A DNA stretch of 64,000 nucleotides from Blautia pseudococcoides (GCF_001689125.2 NZ_CP015405.2:3602501-3666500); one strand, 5' to 3'. Positions 8,640 through 17,374 are shown, numbered from the stretch's first letter. Made by a program: numbers and translations. The notes: generated from the letters alone by a model not told the origin.

Positions 8640-9223
8640 TAATCCTGGTAATGATAGTCTTCTCCGAAGACCTTTTTCATCAGCCGTTTTGCCATATAAT
8701 AGATTCCCCTTGGGAACCAGGCCCGGTAATAATATCTGCCGATCTCACAGGTTCCGCAGTATTTATCCGTCAGGGTAATGATCCATGTCTCTCTGTGCAT
8801 GGGCGGAACCGGGGTTACAGGAAACATATGCTTTAAGATCATTTCCTCTTCCAGCTTGTTGAGCTGGAAGTATTTTTTTGCGTTGTGCAGAGCCGCATGG
8901 GGATGGGTCATGGCATGAACCGGATCACCTGTCTTTTTCCTGTGCCCTCTCCAGTCGTAGAGAAATAAATCGTGCAGCATCCCGGCTCTGGCTGCTGACT
9001 TGGCGTCCAGGCCGAAAAATTTGCAGATCCGGAAATTATAGTAGGCCACATTAAGGCAGTGCTGGTAACAGCTTGTCTCACAGTGATGGGGATAATCCTT
9101 CATCCTAAGCACATAAGGGTGATGGACCAAATCCTTAATGCACTCATAAAACTCTTCATTCCCTGCATCCTTCACCGTGCTCGCACGGGAGGAATCCCTC
9201 CTGAATAATCCCTTATGCTTCAT
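8510..9223 (-). CDS. HD-domain phosphohydrolase
   Basis: A 237-residue protein with a classic HD domain: H in SCYQHCLNVAYYNF, the HD pair in ARAGMLHDLFLYDWRGH, a further H in AMTHPHAALHNAKK and a D in WIITLTDKYCG. HD proteins are metal-dependent phosphohydrolases, often of nucleotides; the substrate is not evident. The C-terminal 40 residues are basic (KLRRRSSSGWKKAKREGRR) and are encoded in the region overlapping the end of yyaC on the opposite strand. A terminator for the upstream transketolase operon separates it from that operon, so it probably has its own promoter. Confidence 0.82.
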   Translation of the reverse strand: MKHKGLFRRDSSRASTVKDAGNEEFYECIKDLVHHPYVLRMKDYPHHCETSCYQHCLNVAYYNFRICKFFGLDAKSAARAGMLHDLFLYDWRGHRKKTGDPVHAMTHPHAALHNAKKYFQLNKLEEEMILKHMFPVTPVPPMHRETWIITLTDKYCGTCEIGRYYYRAWFPRGIYYMAKRLMKKVFGEDYHYQDYQLPFGLAAADSADSGVNFVKLRRRSSSGWKKAKREGRRVPKY

Positions 9224-9300
9224 ATATTTTATACTCCTTTATACCCTTTGTGTGTCATGATACTGAATTCCGGGCGGCGCTTCGCCCCTCCTGTCATTAC

Positions 9301-9330
9301 AAAAAGGGATGTCCCCAGCGGCGACATCCC
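9301..9330 (-). terminator. Rho-independent terminator of the transketolase operon
   Basis: On the minus strand GGGATGTC (9330-9323) pairs with GACATCCC (9313-9306) around a 9-nt loop, followed by TTTTT (9305-9301). It lies downstream of the hairpin repeat array and before the HD gene. Confidence 0.85.
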
Positions 9331-9403
9331 TCACTTTAACCAGGTTTCTAACCTGATTGTAAAACATCTCTTATTTTTTGTAAAGGCCTATACGAGCGCC
9401 TTA

Positions 9404-9598
9404 GTATTTGTCCTATACGAATACCTTAGTATTTATCCTATATAAATACCTTAGTATTATCCTATATAAATACCTTAGTATTTATCCTATATAAATACCT
9501 TAGTATTTATCCTATATAAATACCTTAGTATTTATCCTATATAAATACCTTAGCATTTATCCTATATAAATACCCTAGTATTTGTTTTATACAAACGC
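9404..9598. repeat. Array of eight 25-bp hairpin-forming repeats
   Basis: Eight units begin at 9404, 9429, 9454, 9478, 9503, 9528, 9553 and 9578; a decayed ninth is at about 9379. The consensus hairpin is GTATTTAT-CCTAT-ATAAATAC (8-bp stem, 5-nt loop) plus a CTTA linker. The third unit lacks one T. Outer units differ most but partly keep pairing (for example GTATTTGT with ACGAATAC through a G-T pair). The last unit overlaps the final codons and stop of the transketolase C-subunit gene. Confidence 0.9.
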
Positions 9599-10525
9599 TT
9601 TTACTTTAGCGTAAATGCCATTGGCATCTATGCCGTATTTCTCAAGCAGCTTCACAGCAGGGCCTGACTCGCCAAACACATCGTTAATGCCGATTCTCAG
9701 CATTTTTGTAGGTGCTTTCTCACTCAGAACCTCGGCAACCGCTCCACCCAGTCCGCCAACTACGGAATGTTCCTCCACGGTCACTACTTTGCCTGTCTCC
9801 TGCGCCGCTTTCACGACCAGCTCCTCATCCAGAGGTTTGATGGTGTGGATGTTGACTACTTTGGCGTCAATTCCGTCAGCAGCCAGCTTCTCAGCAGCAG
9901 CCAGAGTTTCACTTACGCAGAGACCTGTGGCAAAGATCGTCACATCCCTGCCCTCTCTTAAAACGATACCTTTTCCGATTTCAAATTTATAATCTGGCTT
10001 GTCATTGATGACCGGGACAGCAAGGCGTCCGAACCGGAGATATACAGGGCCTTCATGCTGATATGCAGCTTCAACCGCTGCTCTTGCCTCAACGTCGTCA
10101 GACGGGTTCAGGATAACCATCCCCGGAATTGTGCGCATCAGGGCCATATCCTCGTTGCACTGATGTGTCGCGCCGTCCTCCCCTACAGAGATACCAGCAT
10201 GGGTAGCACCGATCTTAACATTCAAATGAGGATATCCGATGGAGTTGCGCACCTGCTCGTAAGCACGGCCTGCAGCGAACATGGCAAATGTGCTGGCAAA
10301 TGGGATTTTGCCTGTGGTGGACATACCTGCTGCAATGCCCATCATATCGCACTCCGCAATACCACAGTCAATATGACGCTCCGGAAATGCTTTCTGGAAT
10401 GTACCGGTCTTTGTAGCACCTGCCAGGTCAGCGTCCAGGACTACCAGGTTGTCATATTTCCTGCCTAACTCTACTAATGCGTTTCCATAGCTTTCTCTGG
10501 TTGCGATCTTCTTTACTTCTGACAT
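9587..10525 (-). CDS. Transketolase, C-terminal subunit (split transketolase)
   Basis: A 312-residue protein matching the pyrimidine-binding and C-terminal domains of transketolase (TRESYGNALVELGRKYDNLVVLDADL, GIAECDMMGIAAGMS with the catalytic Glu, THAGISVGEDGATHQCNEDMALMR). It works with the N-terminal subunit encoded just upstream; together they equal one full transketolase, which moves two-carbon units between sugar phosphates in the non-oxidative pentose phosphate pathway using thiamine diphosphate. Its ATG lies within the end of the N-subunit gene (13-bp overlap), so translation is probably coupled. Its stop codon is inside the last unit of the hairpin repeat array. Confidence 0.95.
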   Translation of the reverse strand: MSEVKKIATRESYGNALVELGRKYDNLVVLDADLAGATKTGTFQKAFPERHIDCGIAECDMMGIAAGMSTTGKIPFASTFAMFAAGRAYEQVRNSIGYPHLNVKIGATHAGISVGEDGATHQCNEDMALMRTIPGMVILNPSDDVEARAAVEAAYQHEGPVYLRFGRLAVPVINDKPDYKFEIGKGIVLREGRDVTIFATGLCVSETLAAAEKLAADGIDAKVVNIHTIKPLDEELVVKAAQETGKVVTVEEHSVVGGLGGAVAEVLSEKAPTKMLRIGINDVFGESGPAVKLLEKYGIDANGIYAKVKAFV

Positions 10526-11352
10526 AATGCTTCACCTGCCTTTTCCAAATCTGCCATAGCGATTTCATATTCTGCATCATTGGGAGCTTTTCCATGCCAT
10601 CCGGCAGAATTCTCCATAAAGGAAACCCCTTTGCCTTTCACGGTCTTCATGATAATGGCAGTGGGCATTCCTTTTGTCTCTCTTGCTTCCTGAAACGCTG
10701 CATCAAGCTGGTCAAAGTCATTGCCGTCCGCAACATTGATCACATGGAAGTTAAATGCTTCAAATTTTTTGTCAATCGGGTACGGAGAACAAACATCTTC
10801 AATGCTTCCGTCAATCTGAAGTCCATTGTTGTCCACAACCACTACCAGGTTGTCCAGTTTTCTGAATCCGGCAAACATAGAGGCTTCCCAGACCTGGCCC
10901 TCCTGGATCTCACCGTCACCAAGCAGTGTATAAACACGGTAATCCGCGCCGTCCATCTTAGCGGACAATGCCATGCCTACTGCTGCGGAGATACCCTGTC
11001 CCAGGGAACCGCTGGACATATCAACGCCCGGGATATGTTTCATATCCGGATGCCCCTGCAGGTAAGAACCAAGATGGCGCAGAGTCTTCAAATCTTCCAC
11101 CGGAAAATATCCTCTCTGTGCCAGAGTGGAATAAAGGCCCGGCGCTGTGTGCCCTTTCGAGAGCACAAAACGGTCACGGTCTGCCTTCTTTGGCTCTTTT
11201 GGGTCAATATTCATCTCCTGGAAATACAGATAAGTAAATAAATCTGCTGCTGATAATGAGCCGCCCGGATGTCCGGCTTTTGCGGAATGGACAGCAGTCA
11301 CGATGCCTTTGCGGACTTCGTTAGCCGTCTTCTGAAGTTCTAACTTGTTCAT
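10513..11352 (-). CDS. Transketolase, N-terminal subunit (split transketolase)
   Basis: A 279-residue thiamine-diphosphate-binding subunit. I start it at the ATG at 11352 (MNKLELQKTANEVRKGIVT), which is preceded by AGGAGG; the open frame extends further to 11406 without support. Key motifs are HSAKAGHPGGSLSAADL, KGHTAPGLYSTLA, GSLGQGISAAVGMALS and the ThDP motif LLGDGEIQEGQVWEA, ending in VVVVDNNGLQIDG. It partners with the C-terminal subunit directly downstream. The transaldolase gene is directly upstream, giving a compact non-oxidative pentose phosphate operon. Confidence 0.95.
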   Translation of the reverse strand: MNKLELQKTANEVRKGIVTAVHSAKAGHPGGSLSAADLFTYLYFQEMNIDPKEPKKADRDRFVLSKGHTAPGLYSTLAQRGYFPVEDLKTLRHLGSYLQGHPDMKHIPGVDMSSGSLGQGISAAVGMALSAKMDGADYRVYTLLGDGEIQEGQVWEASMFAGFRKLDNLVVVVDNNGLQIDGSIEDVCSPYPIDKKFEAFNFHVINVADGNDFDQLDAAFQEARETKGMPTAIIMKTVKGKGVSFMENSAGWHGKAPNDAEYEIAMADLEKAGEALCQK

Positions 11353-11424
11353 TTCTTCCTCCTGATTGTTTGTTCTACGTTCGGGAGCCTGACCGGCTTC
11401 CCGCACAATATTATAACAGTTATA

Positions 11425-12078
11425 TTATTCGCCAAAAACTGCAATGTAGTCTTTCTGGAATTTTTCAATACCCTGGTCTGTCAGAGGATGTTTTGTCATC
11501 TGCTCCAGAACCTTGTAAGGTACGGTTGCAATGTCTGCACCGGCAAGAGCGCAGTCTGTCACATGCATTGGATGACGGACACTTGCTGCGATGATCTCTG
11601 TTTCAATACCTGCAACCTGGAAAATCTCTACGATCTCACTGATCAGATCCGTACCGCATACGGAGATATCATCCAGTCTGCCCAGGAACGGAGAAACATA
11701 AGTTGCACCTGCTCTTGCTGCCAGAAGTGCCTGGTTGGATGTAAATACCAGTGTAACGTTGGTTTTGATACCCTCTGCATTCAGGACTTTAACTGCCTTT
11801 AATCCCTCTGTGGTCATAGGGATCTTTACGATCATGTTGGGATGGATGGCTGCGATCTCGCGTCCCTCTTTGATCATCCCTTCCGCGTCTGTTGTTGTAG
11901 CTTTCACTTCACCGCTGATCGGTCCGTCTACGATAGAAGCGATCTCCTTGATAACCTCATTGAAGTCACGTCCTTCTTTTGCGATCAGGGATGGGTTTGT
12001 GGTCACTCCACAGATGATCCCCATGTCATTTGCCTTGCGGATGTCTTCTACATTTGCAGTGTCGATAAAAAATCTCAT
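11425..12078 (-). CDS. Transaldolase / fructose-6-phosphate aldolase-like protein
   Basis: A 217-residue enzyme of the short transaldolase class (TalC/MipB/FSA size). It begins [32 protein letters not shown] and has the Schiff-base Lys in [14 protein letters not shown] (about residue 85). Other family pieces are [29 protein letters not shown]. Members transfer dihydroxyacetone units between sugar phosphates, or cleave fructose 6-phosphate in the FSA branch; I cannot separate these from sequence reading alone. It is the first gene before the split transketolase, which favours a transaldolase role. Confidence 0.92.
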   Translation of the reverse strand: MRFFIDTANVEDIRKANDMGIICGVTTNPSLIAKEGRDFNEVIKEIASIVDGPISGEVKATTTDAEGMIKEGREIAAIHPNMIVKIPMTTEGLKAVKVLNAEGIKTNVTLVFTSNQALLAARAGATYVSPFLGRLDDISVCGTDLISEIVEIFQVAGIETEIIAASVRHPMHVTDCALAGADIATVPYKVLEQMTKHPLTDQGIEKFQKDYIAVFGE

Positions 12079-12125
12079 AATTCTTCCTCCCGTTCAAAAC
12101 CTTTGCTTTGTTTTTTGATACACTC

Positions 12126-12154
12126 AGTTTACTCCATAAAACAATCCTTCGCAA
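12126..12154 (-). promoter_or_regulatory. Predicted promoter of the transaldolase-transketolase operon
   Basis: On the minus strand TTGCGA (12154-12149) is spaced 17 bp from TAAACT (12131-12126), about 50 bp upstream of the transaldolase ATG. The -35 overlaps AGCGCT, a small palindrome of the kind found at the centre of LacI-family sites, and a LacI gene lies just upstream. Confidence 0.55.
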
Positions 12155-12309
12155 GCGCTGTTGCTTTTATAAATAATTTTTTCTATTAATAAACCGGATT
12201 TTTATTAATCATTTTCAGCAATATAAGAAATCGGAACTTGTCCAATCCTATATTTTTTCACAATTCACTTTCTATTTTATTACTAATAGCAATACGGAAT
12301 TCATTTAAT

Positions 12310-13416
12310 TTATTTTGTTTTTTTCTTCTTTTTCTGCTTTTGTTTTACATAACCTGTTGTTTTGCGCACGATCAGCTTAGGTTCATACTCAATATGATAG
12401 ATACTGGTAGGCTCACTGTCAGAATATGTATTCAGGAAAGATTCAATCTTACGCATGATAATATCGCAGGCATCCCGCCCCTTGAGCGGTACAAAGTGTT
12501 CAATGCTGGTGAGTGACATAGGCGACATACCGGAGAATATAATGTTGTCGCAGCCAATCACTGACACATCACCGGGAATCTTATATTTTTCTTCCTGGAG
12601 AGCGTCTATGATTCCAAAGGCCATCATATCATTCAGCCCAGCAAATGCAGTCACCTTCTTTGGACCAGCCAAAAGTTCTTTTGTCAGGTTGTATCCCATC
12701 CTGTATTCCGAATCAATGCTCGGAAGCTGGTCATCCAAAGCGTCGTCAGCTGCTTTGATGATAACATGGCCTCCCAGACCTTCTTTTTCATATTCCTCCA
12801 CAAATCCCGCCACACGTTTTGAACGCTGCTGCTGTCTCTTTGTAAGAGGCGGCGCGATAAACGCCACATCCCGATGCCCCAGGTCCAGCAGATGTCTCGC
12901 CATAAGGCTTCCCACCTTGGTGTTGTCCTGGTTAATGGCATCCACTTCCACCCGTTCCCTGTTGCTTATAATGACAAGGGGGATTTTCTTCGCCAGCTCC
13001 TCCACCTGCTGCATGTACACAGGACTGGGGTTAAAGGTGTAGATAATACCTGCCGGGATCACTGTATGCATCATCTTTAGGTACTGCTCCTCCAGCTTTA
13101 ACTCCCTCTGGGTATCGCAGGTGAAGACCGCGTATCCTTTTTCCTTGGCTACTTTTTCAATTCCCTGGAGAAGCATGACATAATAAGGGTTTGTGAGAGT
13201 TGGGCAGAAGACTATGATCAGTCTGCTGTTTCCGGCATCCTTTCTGGGACGTCTCTTTGGTATGTTGTATCCCATTTCCCTGGCAGTCTGCTCCACCTTC
13301 TGAATCGTCTCTTTTGAGAAGGAGACATTGTACTTTTTATTCAGTATCATGGATACCGTAGCCTGAGAAACTCCTGCCGCTTTTGCGATATCCGTGGACG
13401 TCACTTTCTTCTTCAT
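12310..13416 (-). CDS. LacI-family regulator, probably of pentose phosphate genes
   Basis: A 368-residue LacI-type protein: helix-turn-helix at residues 5-25 (TSTDIAKAAGVSQATVSMIL), hinge, then the sugar-binding-like core (LIIVFCPTLTNPYYVMLLQGIEKVAKEKGYAVFTCDTQ, and IPGDVSVIGCDNIIFSGMSPMSLTSIEHF). It ends in a Lys-rich tail (KQKQKKKKKTK), which is unusual. It starts only 10 bp after the recR stop, so it can be co-transcribed with dnaX-ybaB-recR, while its end faces the transaldolase promoter 230 bp away. Its target is likely the transaldolase-transketolase operon; this is inferred from position. Confidence 0.9.
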   Translation of the reverse strand: MKKKVTSTDIAKAAGVSQATVSMILNKKYNVSFSKETIQKVEQTAREMGYNIPKRRPRKDAGNSRLIIVFCPTLTNPYYVMLLQGIEKVAKEKGYAVFTCDTQRELKLEEQYLKMMHTVIPAGIIYTFNPSPVYMQQVEELAKKIPLVIISNRERVEVDAINQDNTKVGSLMARHLLDLGHRDVAFIAPPLTKRQQQRSKRVAGFVEEYEKEGLGGHVIIKAADDALDDQLPSIDSEYRMGYNLTKELLAGPKKVTAFAGLNDMMAFGIIDALQEEKYKIPGDVSVIGCDNIIFSGMSPMSLTSIEHFVPLKGRDACDIIMRKIESFLNTYSDSEPTSIYHIEYEPKLIVRKTTGYVKQKQKKKKKTK

Positions 13417-13426
13417 GTTAAAGCTC

Positions 13427-14026
13427 CTATAGTTCTACCCTTCCCTCCAGTGCCCGAAGCAGGGTTACCTCGTCAATATATTCCAGGTCACCGCCTACCG
13501 GAACGCCGCTGGCGATACGGCTCACCCGGATTCCGGAAGGCTTCACAAGCTTACTGATATACATGGCTGTGGTTTCGCCTTCCAGGCTGGAATTGGTGGC
13601 AATGATCACCTCCTCAATGTCATCCTGGGAAAGACGCTGCATCAGCTCTTTTAACTTAATGTCATCCGGACCGATGCCCAGCATAGGGGAAATTGCACCG
13701 TGCAGCACATGGTACACACCGTCGTATTTCCCGGTCTTCTCATAGGCTGCCAGGTCCCTGGTGTTCTCCACCACCATGATGACTTTCCGGTCCCTTCTTG
13801 GGTTATTGCAGATCGGGCAGATTTCCTGGTCTGTCAGGGTGTAGCAGTTTTTACAATACTGTACATTGGCCTTGGCATTCACAATGGAAGCGGAAAGCTG
13901 CTCCACCTGGTCCTTGGGCATATTCAGAATATGGAATGCCAGGCGCTGGGCTGATTTTGCCCCAATGCCCGGCAGACGGGAAAGCTGCTCAATTAATTTA
14001 TTGATATGACTGCTGTAGTATTCCAA
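13427..14026 (-). CDS. recR: Recombination mediator protein RecR
   Basis: A 199-residue RecR of standard length. It has the N-terminal helix-hairpin-helix (LIEQLSRLPGIGAKSAQRLAFH), the four-Cys zinc finger (CKNCYTLTDQEICPICNN, about residues 57-74) and the Toprim core (IMVVENTRDLAAYEKTG, then SLEGETTAMYI). With RecF/RecO it loads RecA at gapped DNA. The order dnaX-ybaB-recR is the widely conserved bacterial arrangement. Confidence 0.97.
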   Translation of the reverse strand: MEYYSSHINKLIEQLSRLPGIGAKSAQRLAFHILNMPKDQVEQLSASIVNAKANVQYCKNCYTLTDQEICPICNNPRRDRKVIMVVENTRDLAAYEKTGKYDGVYHVLHGAISPMLGIGPDDIKLKELMQRLSQDDIEEVIIATNSSLEGETTAMYISKLVKPSGIRVSRIASGVPVGGDLEYIDEVTLLRALEGRVEL

Positions 14027-14055
14027 TATTTTTCACCTCTGTGGCATACCGCCGT

Positions 14056-14418
14056 TTAAAACGGGAATCCACCGCCAAGGCCCCCAAGACCCCCTGTGAG
14101 CTTAGACATAAGGGCAGCGGACTCCTCCTCCATCTTGCGGAGGGCTTCATTGGTGGCTGCCATGATCAGGTCTTCCAGCATCTCGATATCATCCGGGTCA
14201 ACGACTTCCTCAGCCAGTTTTACCTTTGTGATCTCCTTCTTGCCCGAAATGGTCACTTCCACGGCTCCGCCGCCTGCTGCTGCGGTAAATTCTTTCTCCT
14301 CCAGTGCCTTCTGGTTCTCCTCTGCCTGACGCTGCATTTTCTGCGCCTGCTTCATCAGATTATTCATATTACCGGGCATTCCCATTCCCGGAAATCCTCC
14401 TTTTTTTGCCATGTTCAA
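14056..14418 (-). CDS. YbaB/EbfC family nucleoid-associated protein
   Basis: A 120-residue small DNA-binding protein. The sequence has a flexible Gly/Met-rich start ([18 protein letters not shown]), a helix [21 protein letters not shown] and the family core [45 protein letters not shown]. It lies between dnaX (7 bp upstream) and recR, the usual position. Members form dimers that bind DNA with low specificity. Confidence 0.95.
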   Translation of the reverse strand: MNMAKKGGFPGMGMPGNMNNLMKQAQKMQRQAEENQKALEEKEFTAAAGGGAVEVTISGKKEITKVKLAEEVVDPDDIEMLEDLIMAATNEALRKMEEESAALMSKLTGGLGGLGGGFPF

Positions 14419-14424
14419 ATCCTC

Positions 14425-16059
14425 CTATTCTTCCTCTTCCATTTCTTCTACTACAACATCCATATGGATGTTCTGTTCGATCAAATCATCTACGGAGATC
14501 GAAGCAAGCCCTGCGGGTCCTTTATGTTCCCCGCCTGCAAGCAAAAGTTCGATCTCCACACTCTTTCCTGTTTTTTTCCGGATGATCTCTTTGAGCATGG
14601 GTATGGTATCCGGATTGTCCATGCAGATTTTTGCCTGGAAGTTCCCAAACTCCACATACAGGACAGGCTCCCCTGTATTGCCGTTGTACTTTGGCGTGGA
14701 GGTGAGCAGCATCTGCTGCAGAAACCCTCTCGTCTCCCGCACAATGGAATTCCAGTTCTTCTTAATATACTGCAAATCCTCCGGCGCTGCTTTCTCAGGC
14801 TTTGCCTCAGGTTCCGCCGGCATACCCTCCGGTTTTGTGTTCCGGACAGCATCTACAGTCTGGGAAGCATATCCCTCCGCCTGCGCTGTCCCTGTCATTA
14901 CAACACCGTTCTCCAGCTTCTCCTCCAGTACCCGGATTCTGTCAAAAAGAGAATCCAGGTTGGTCTCCATAACCGGCTGGCACAGCTTGATCAGCGCGAT
15001 CTCCACCAGCACCCGCTTCTGGGATGCGTAGCGTATCTGGTTGGACAGTTCAGAGAAAATACGGATGTAGCGCATCAATGTCTCCGCATCCAGCATCCGG
15101 CCCTCTTCCTTCAAAAGCTCCATGTTCTCCGCAGACACATCCACAGCCTCCTCCGGCGCGTCGGAAGTCTTTACCAAAAGCAGGTTGCGCAGATACCAGA
15201 TAAAATCCGCCACAAACTGCCCCAGTTCCCTTCCCTGGATGATCAGATCCTCCAGTGTCCTGATCGCCCCTGCAGTGTCCTGTTTTACTACAAGACGGAG
15301 CAGCCGGCTGAACACCTGGGTGTCCACAGCCCCCAGTACCTCCAGGGCTTTTTCGTAGGTCAGTGTCTCACCCAGATAAAAGGCAATACACTGGTCCAGC
15401 AGGGAGAGCGCATCACGCATGGAACCGTCCGCCGCCTTTGCTATATAGCGGATGGCCTTCTCCTCCACGTCTGTGCCTTCCTTATCCATCAGCTCCTTAA
15501 GCCTTGCGGCTATGGTGTCCACGGTAATACGTTTGAAATCATAGCGCTGGCATCTGGACAAAATGGTGATCGGAATTTTGTGGGCCTCCGTGGTGGCAAG
15601 AATGAAGATAACATAAGAAGGAGGTTCCTCCAGTGTCTTTAACAGTGCATTAAACGCTCCTGTGGACAGCATATGAACCTCATCTATGATATATACTTTA
15701 TAACGTCCTTTTGCAGGACGGTAGGCCACTTCTTCACGGATCTCACGAATGTTATCGACGCCGTTGTTGGACGCGGCGTCGATCTCTATTACATTCATGG
15801 AGGTCCCTGCATTGATCGCCTGGCATGTCTCGCATTGGTTGCAGGGGCTTCCGTCTACCGGATGTTCGCAGTTTACCGCCTTTGCCAGTATTTTGGCAAT
15901 GGTAGTCTTACCTGTACCACGGGTGCCGCAGAAAAGATAGGCATGCCCGATCCTGTCTGCCTTCATCTGGTTCTTCAATGTGGTTACAATGTGTTCCTGC
16001 CCCTTTACATCTTCAAAATCCTGGGGGCGGAACTTCCGATACAGAGCAGTATAGCTCAT
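14425..16059 (-). CDS. dnaX: DNA polymerase III subunit gamma/tau
   Basis: A 544-residue clamp-loader ATPase. The N-terminus MSYTALYRKFRPQDFEDVKGQEHIVTTL is diagnostic. Walker A is GTRGTGKTT (about residues 46-54), the zinc module is CEHPVDGSPCNQCETC, and the Walker B region IDEVHML is followed by sensor 1 ILATTEAHKIP. The C-terminal 150 residues are variable and contain an acidic end (VVVEEMEEEE). It loads the sliding clamp and bridges polymerases in the replisome. It heads the dnaX-ybaB-recR cluster and lies 19 bp downstream of the phosphofructokinase gene. Confidence 0.97.
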   Translation of the reverse strand: MSYTALYRKFRPQDFEDVKGQEHIVTTLKNQMKADRIGHAYLFCGTRGTGKTTIAKILAKAVNCEHPVDGSPCNQCETCQAINAGTSMNVIEIDAASNNGVDNIREIREEVAYRPAKGRYKVYIIDEVHMLSTGAFNALLKTLEEPPSYVIFILATTEAHKIPITILSRCQRYDFKRITVDTIAARLKELMDKEGTDVEEKAIRYIAKAADGSMRDALSLLDQCIAFYLGETLTYEKALEVLGAVDTQVFSRLLRLVVKQDTAGAIRTLEDLIIQGRELGQFVADFIWYLRNLLLVKTSDAPEEAVDVSAENMELLKEEGRMLDAETLMRYIRIFSELSNQIRYASQKRVLVEIALIKLCQPVMETNLDSLFDRIRVLEEKLENGVVMTGTAQAEGYASQTVDAVRNTKPEGMPAEPEAKPEKAAPEDLQYIKKNWNSIVRETRGFLQQMLLTSTPKYNGNTGEPVLYVEFGNFQAKICMDNPDTIPMLKEIIRKKTGKSVEIELLLAGGEHKGPAGLASISVDDLIEQNIHMDVVVEEMEEEE

Positions 16060-16078
16060 GAAAATTCTCCTTTTTCAG

Positions 16079-17158
16079 TTAATCCCCGAAGCTTATACCG
16101 ATCCTCTTTGCAGCTTTGATCAGCTGGTCCTCCGGAGATACCATCTTCAGTTTGCCGGCGCATTCCTGAAGCGGGACTTTTTTTATCTTGCCGTTGACGA
16201 TTCCCACCATGTAGCCGTATTCATCTTTTAAGATCAGGCCTGCGGCTGCAGAACCCATATGGGTGGAGAGCACCCGGTCATACGGGCATGGACTTCCGCC
16301 TCTCTGCATATGTCCCGGAATGGTAATGCGGATATCCAGATCCAGCTTTTCCTTTAATTCTGCTTCCAGTTTATAGGAAACGGACGGATATTTCTTTGCA
16401 TTTTCTTCCATCTTTTTCTTCAGCTCTTTTTTGGGAAGTGCTGCGTCTTCTTTGGAAACCGCGCCTTCCGCCACTGCCAGGATCGTAAAGCCTTTTCCGG
16501 CTCTGTTCCTCTTCCTGACTGCGTCAGCTATTTTATCAATATCATATGGGATTTCAGGAATCAGGATAATGTCAGCGCCGCCTGCAATACCTGCGTGCAG
16601 GGTCAGCCATCCTACTTTATGTCCCATGACCTCCACAATAAAAATACGGCTGTGGGATGCTGCCGTTGTGTGGATGCAGTCGATTGCCTCTGTGGCAATA
16701 TTCACTGCGCTCTGGAATCCAAATGTCATATCGGTTCCCCAGATGTCATTGTCTATGGTCTTGGGAAGGTGGATGATATTCAGTCCCTCTTCTCTCAGCA
16801 TGTTGGCTGTCTTCTGGGTTCCATTGCCTCCCAGGATCACCAGACAGTCCAGACGCAGCTTGTAATAAGTCTGCTTCATAGCTTCAACCTTATCAAGCCC
16901 TCTGTCATCCGGTACACGCATCAATTTAAAAGGCTGGCGTGAGGTACCCAGGATCGTACCGCCTCTTGTGAGGATTCCTGAGAAATCCTTGGCTGAGAGC
17001 ATTCTGTAATCCCCGTATATCAATCCTTTATATCCATCATCAAAACCGTAGACCTCCAGGTCGTCCAGATTGGAAGCTAAACCTTTCACAACGCCGCGCA
17101 TGGTAGCATTGAGTGCCTGACAGTCACCGCCGCTTGTTAACAAACCGATTCTCTTCAT
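16079..17158 (-). CDS. 6-phosphofructokinase (group III type)
   Basis: A 359-residue glycolytic kinase. The start at 17158 (MKRIGLLTSGGDCQALNAT) matches the family; an in-frame ATG six codons earlier is unlikely. The enzyme carries GGDCQALNA at the nucleotide loop, GGNGTQKTANM in place of the E. coli GGDGSYMGA, and PKTIDNDIWGTDMTFGF as the catalytic loop with the Asp base. Gly at the E. coli 104 position suggests ATP rather than pyrophosphate use, while Lys in PKTIDND is the residue seen in PPi and group III enzymes. The Asn in GGNGT replaces a conserved Asp. It has a leader of about 150 nt. Confidence 0.93.
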   Translation of the reverse strand: MKRIGLLTSGGDCQALNATMRGVVKGLASNLDDLEVYGFDDGYKGLIYGDYRMLSAKDFSGILTRGGTILGTSRQPFKLMRVPDDRGLDKVEAMKQTYYKLRLDCLVILGGNGTQKTANMLREEGLNIIHLPKTIDNDIWGTDMTFGFQSAVNIATEAIDCIHTTAASHSRIFIVEVMGHKVGWLTLHAGIAGGADIILIPEIPYDIDKIADAVRKRNRAGKGFTILAVAEGAVSKEDAALPKKELKKKMEENAKKYPSVSYKLEAELKEKLDLDIRITIPGHMQRGGSPCPYDRVLSTHMGSAAAGLILKDEYGYMVGIVNGKIKKVPLQECAGKLKMVSPEDQLIKAAKRIGISFGD

Positions 17159-17208
17159 AAATATTTCACATCCCATCTTATGATATAGTGTTTACTAAAA
17201 TACACATG

Positions 17209-17231
17209 CTGAGTTTAAAAGGTAAACTCAG
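17209..17231 (-). other. Hairpin in the phosphofructokinase leader
   Basis: A 9-bp perfect stem (CTGAGTTTA at 17209-17217 with TAAACTCAG at 17223-17231) with a 5-nt loop lies 50 bp upstream of the pfk start in the leader RNA. There is no T-run, so it is not a terminator; the role is unknown. Confidence 0.6.
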
Positions 17232-17313
17232 TTTGTTCTGCCAATTCCTCTCCCACTAATGGCGGATGGGAGCCTCCTCGCATTTGGGGTGCATGAATCA
17301 CTCACCTGCATCC

Positions 17314-17342
17314 ATTATAGCTTATTTTATTTTCTATCACAA
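17314..17342 (-). promoter_or_regulatory. Sigma-A promoter of phosphofructokinase
   Basis: On the minus strand TTGTGA (17342-17337) is spaced 17 bp from TATAAT (17319-17314). The start point would be near 17307, giving a leader of about 150 nt before the ATG at 17158. Confidence 0.8.
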
Positions 17343-17374
17343 CTCAAAATTTTCTTTTTGGCAAATGTGCCGCC

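Noticed and set aside
9404..9598. CRISPR array
   Set aside because: The 25-bp units are directly adjacent with a constant short linker and no variable spacers, and no cas gene is nearby.
14041..15642. 533-residue plus-strand open frame
   Set aside because: It lies antisense to ybaB and dnaX, has no ribosome site, and its translation is His/Leu/Cys-rich with no family resemblance.
14425..16059. Programmed frameshift in dnaX
   Set aside because: The only notable A-run on the coding strand is near the C-terminus, too late to give a separate gamma form, and no downstream stimulatory hairpin was evident.
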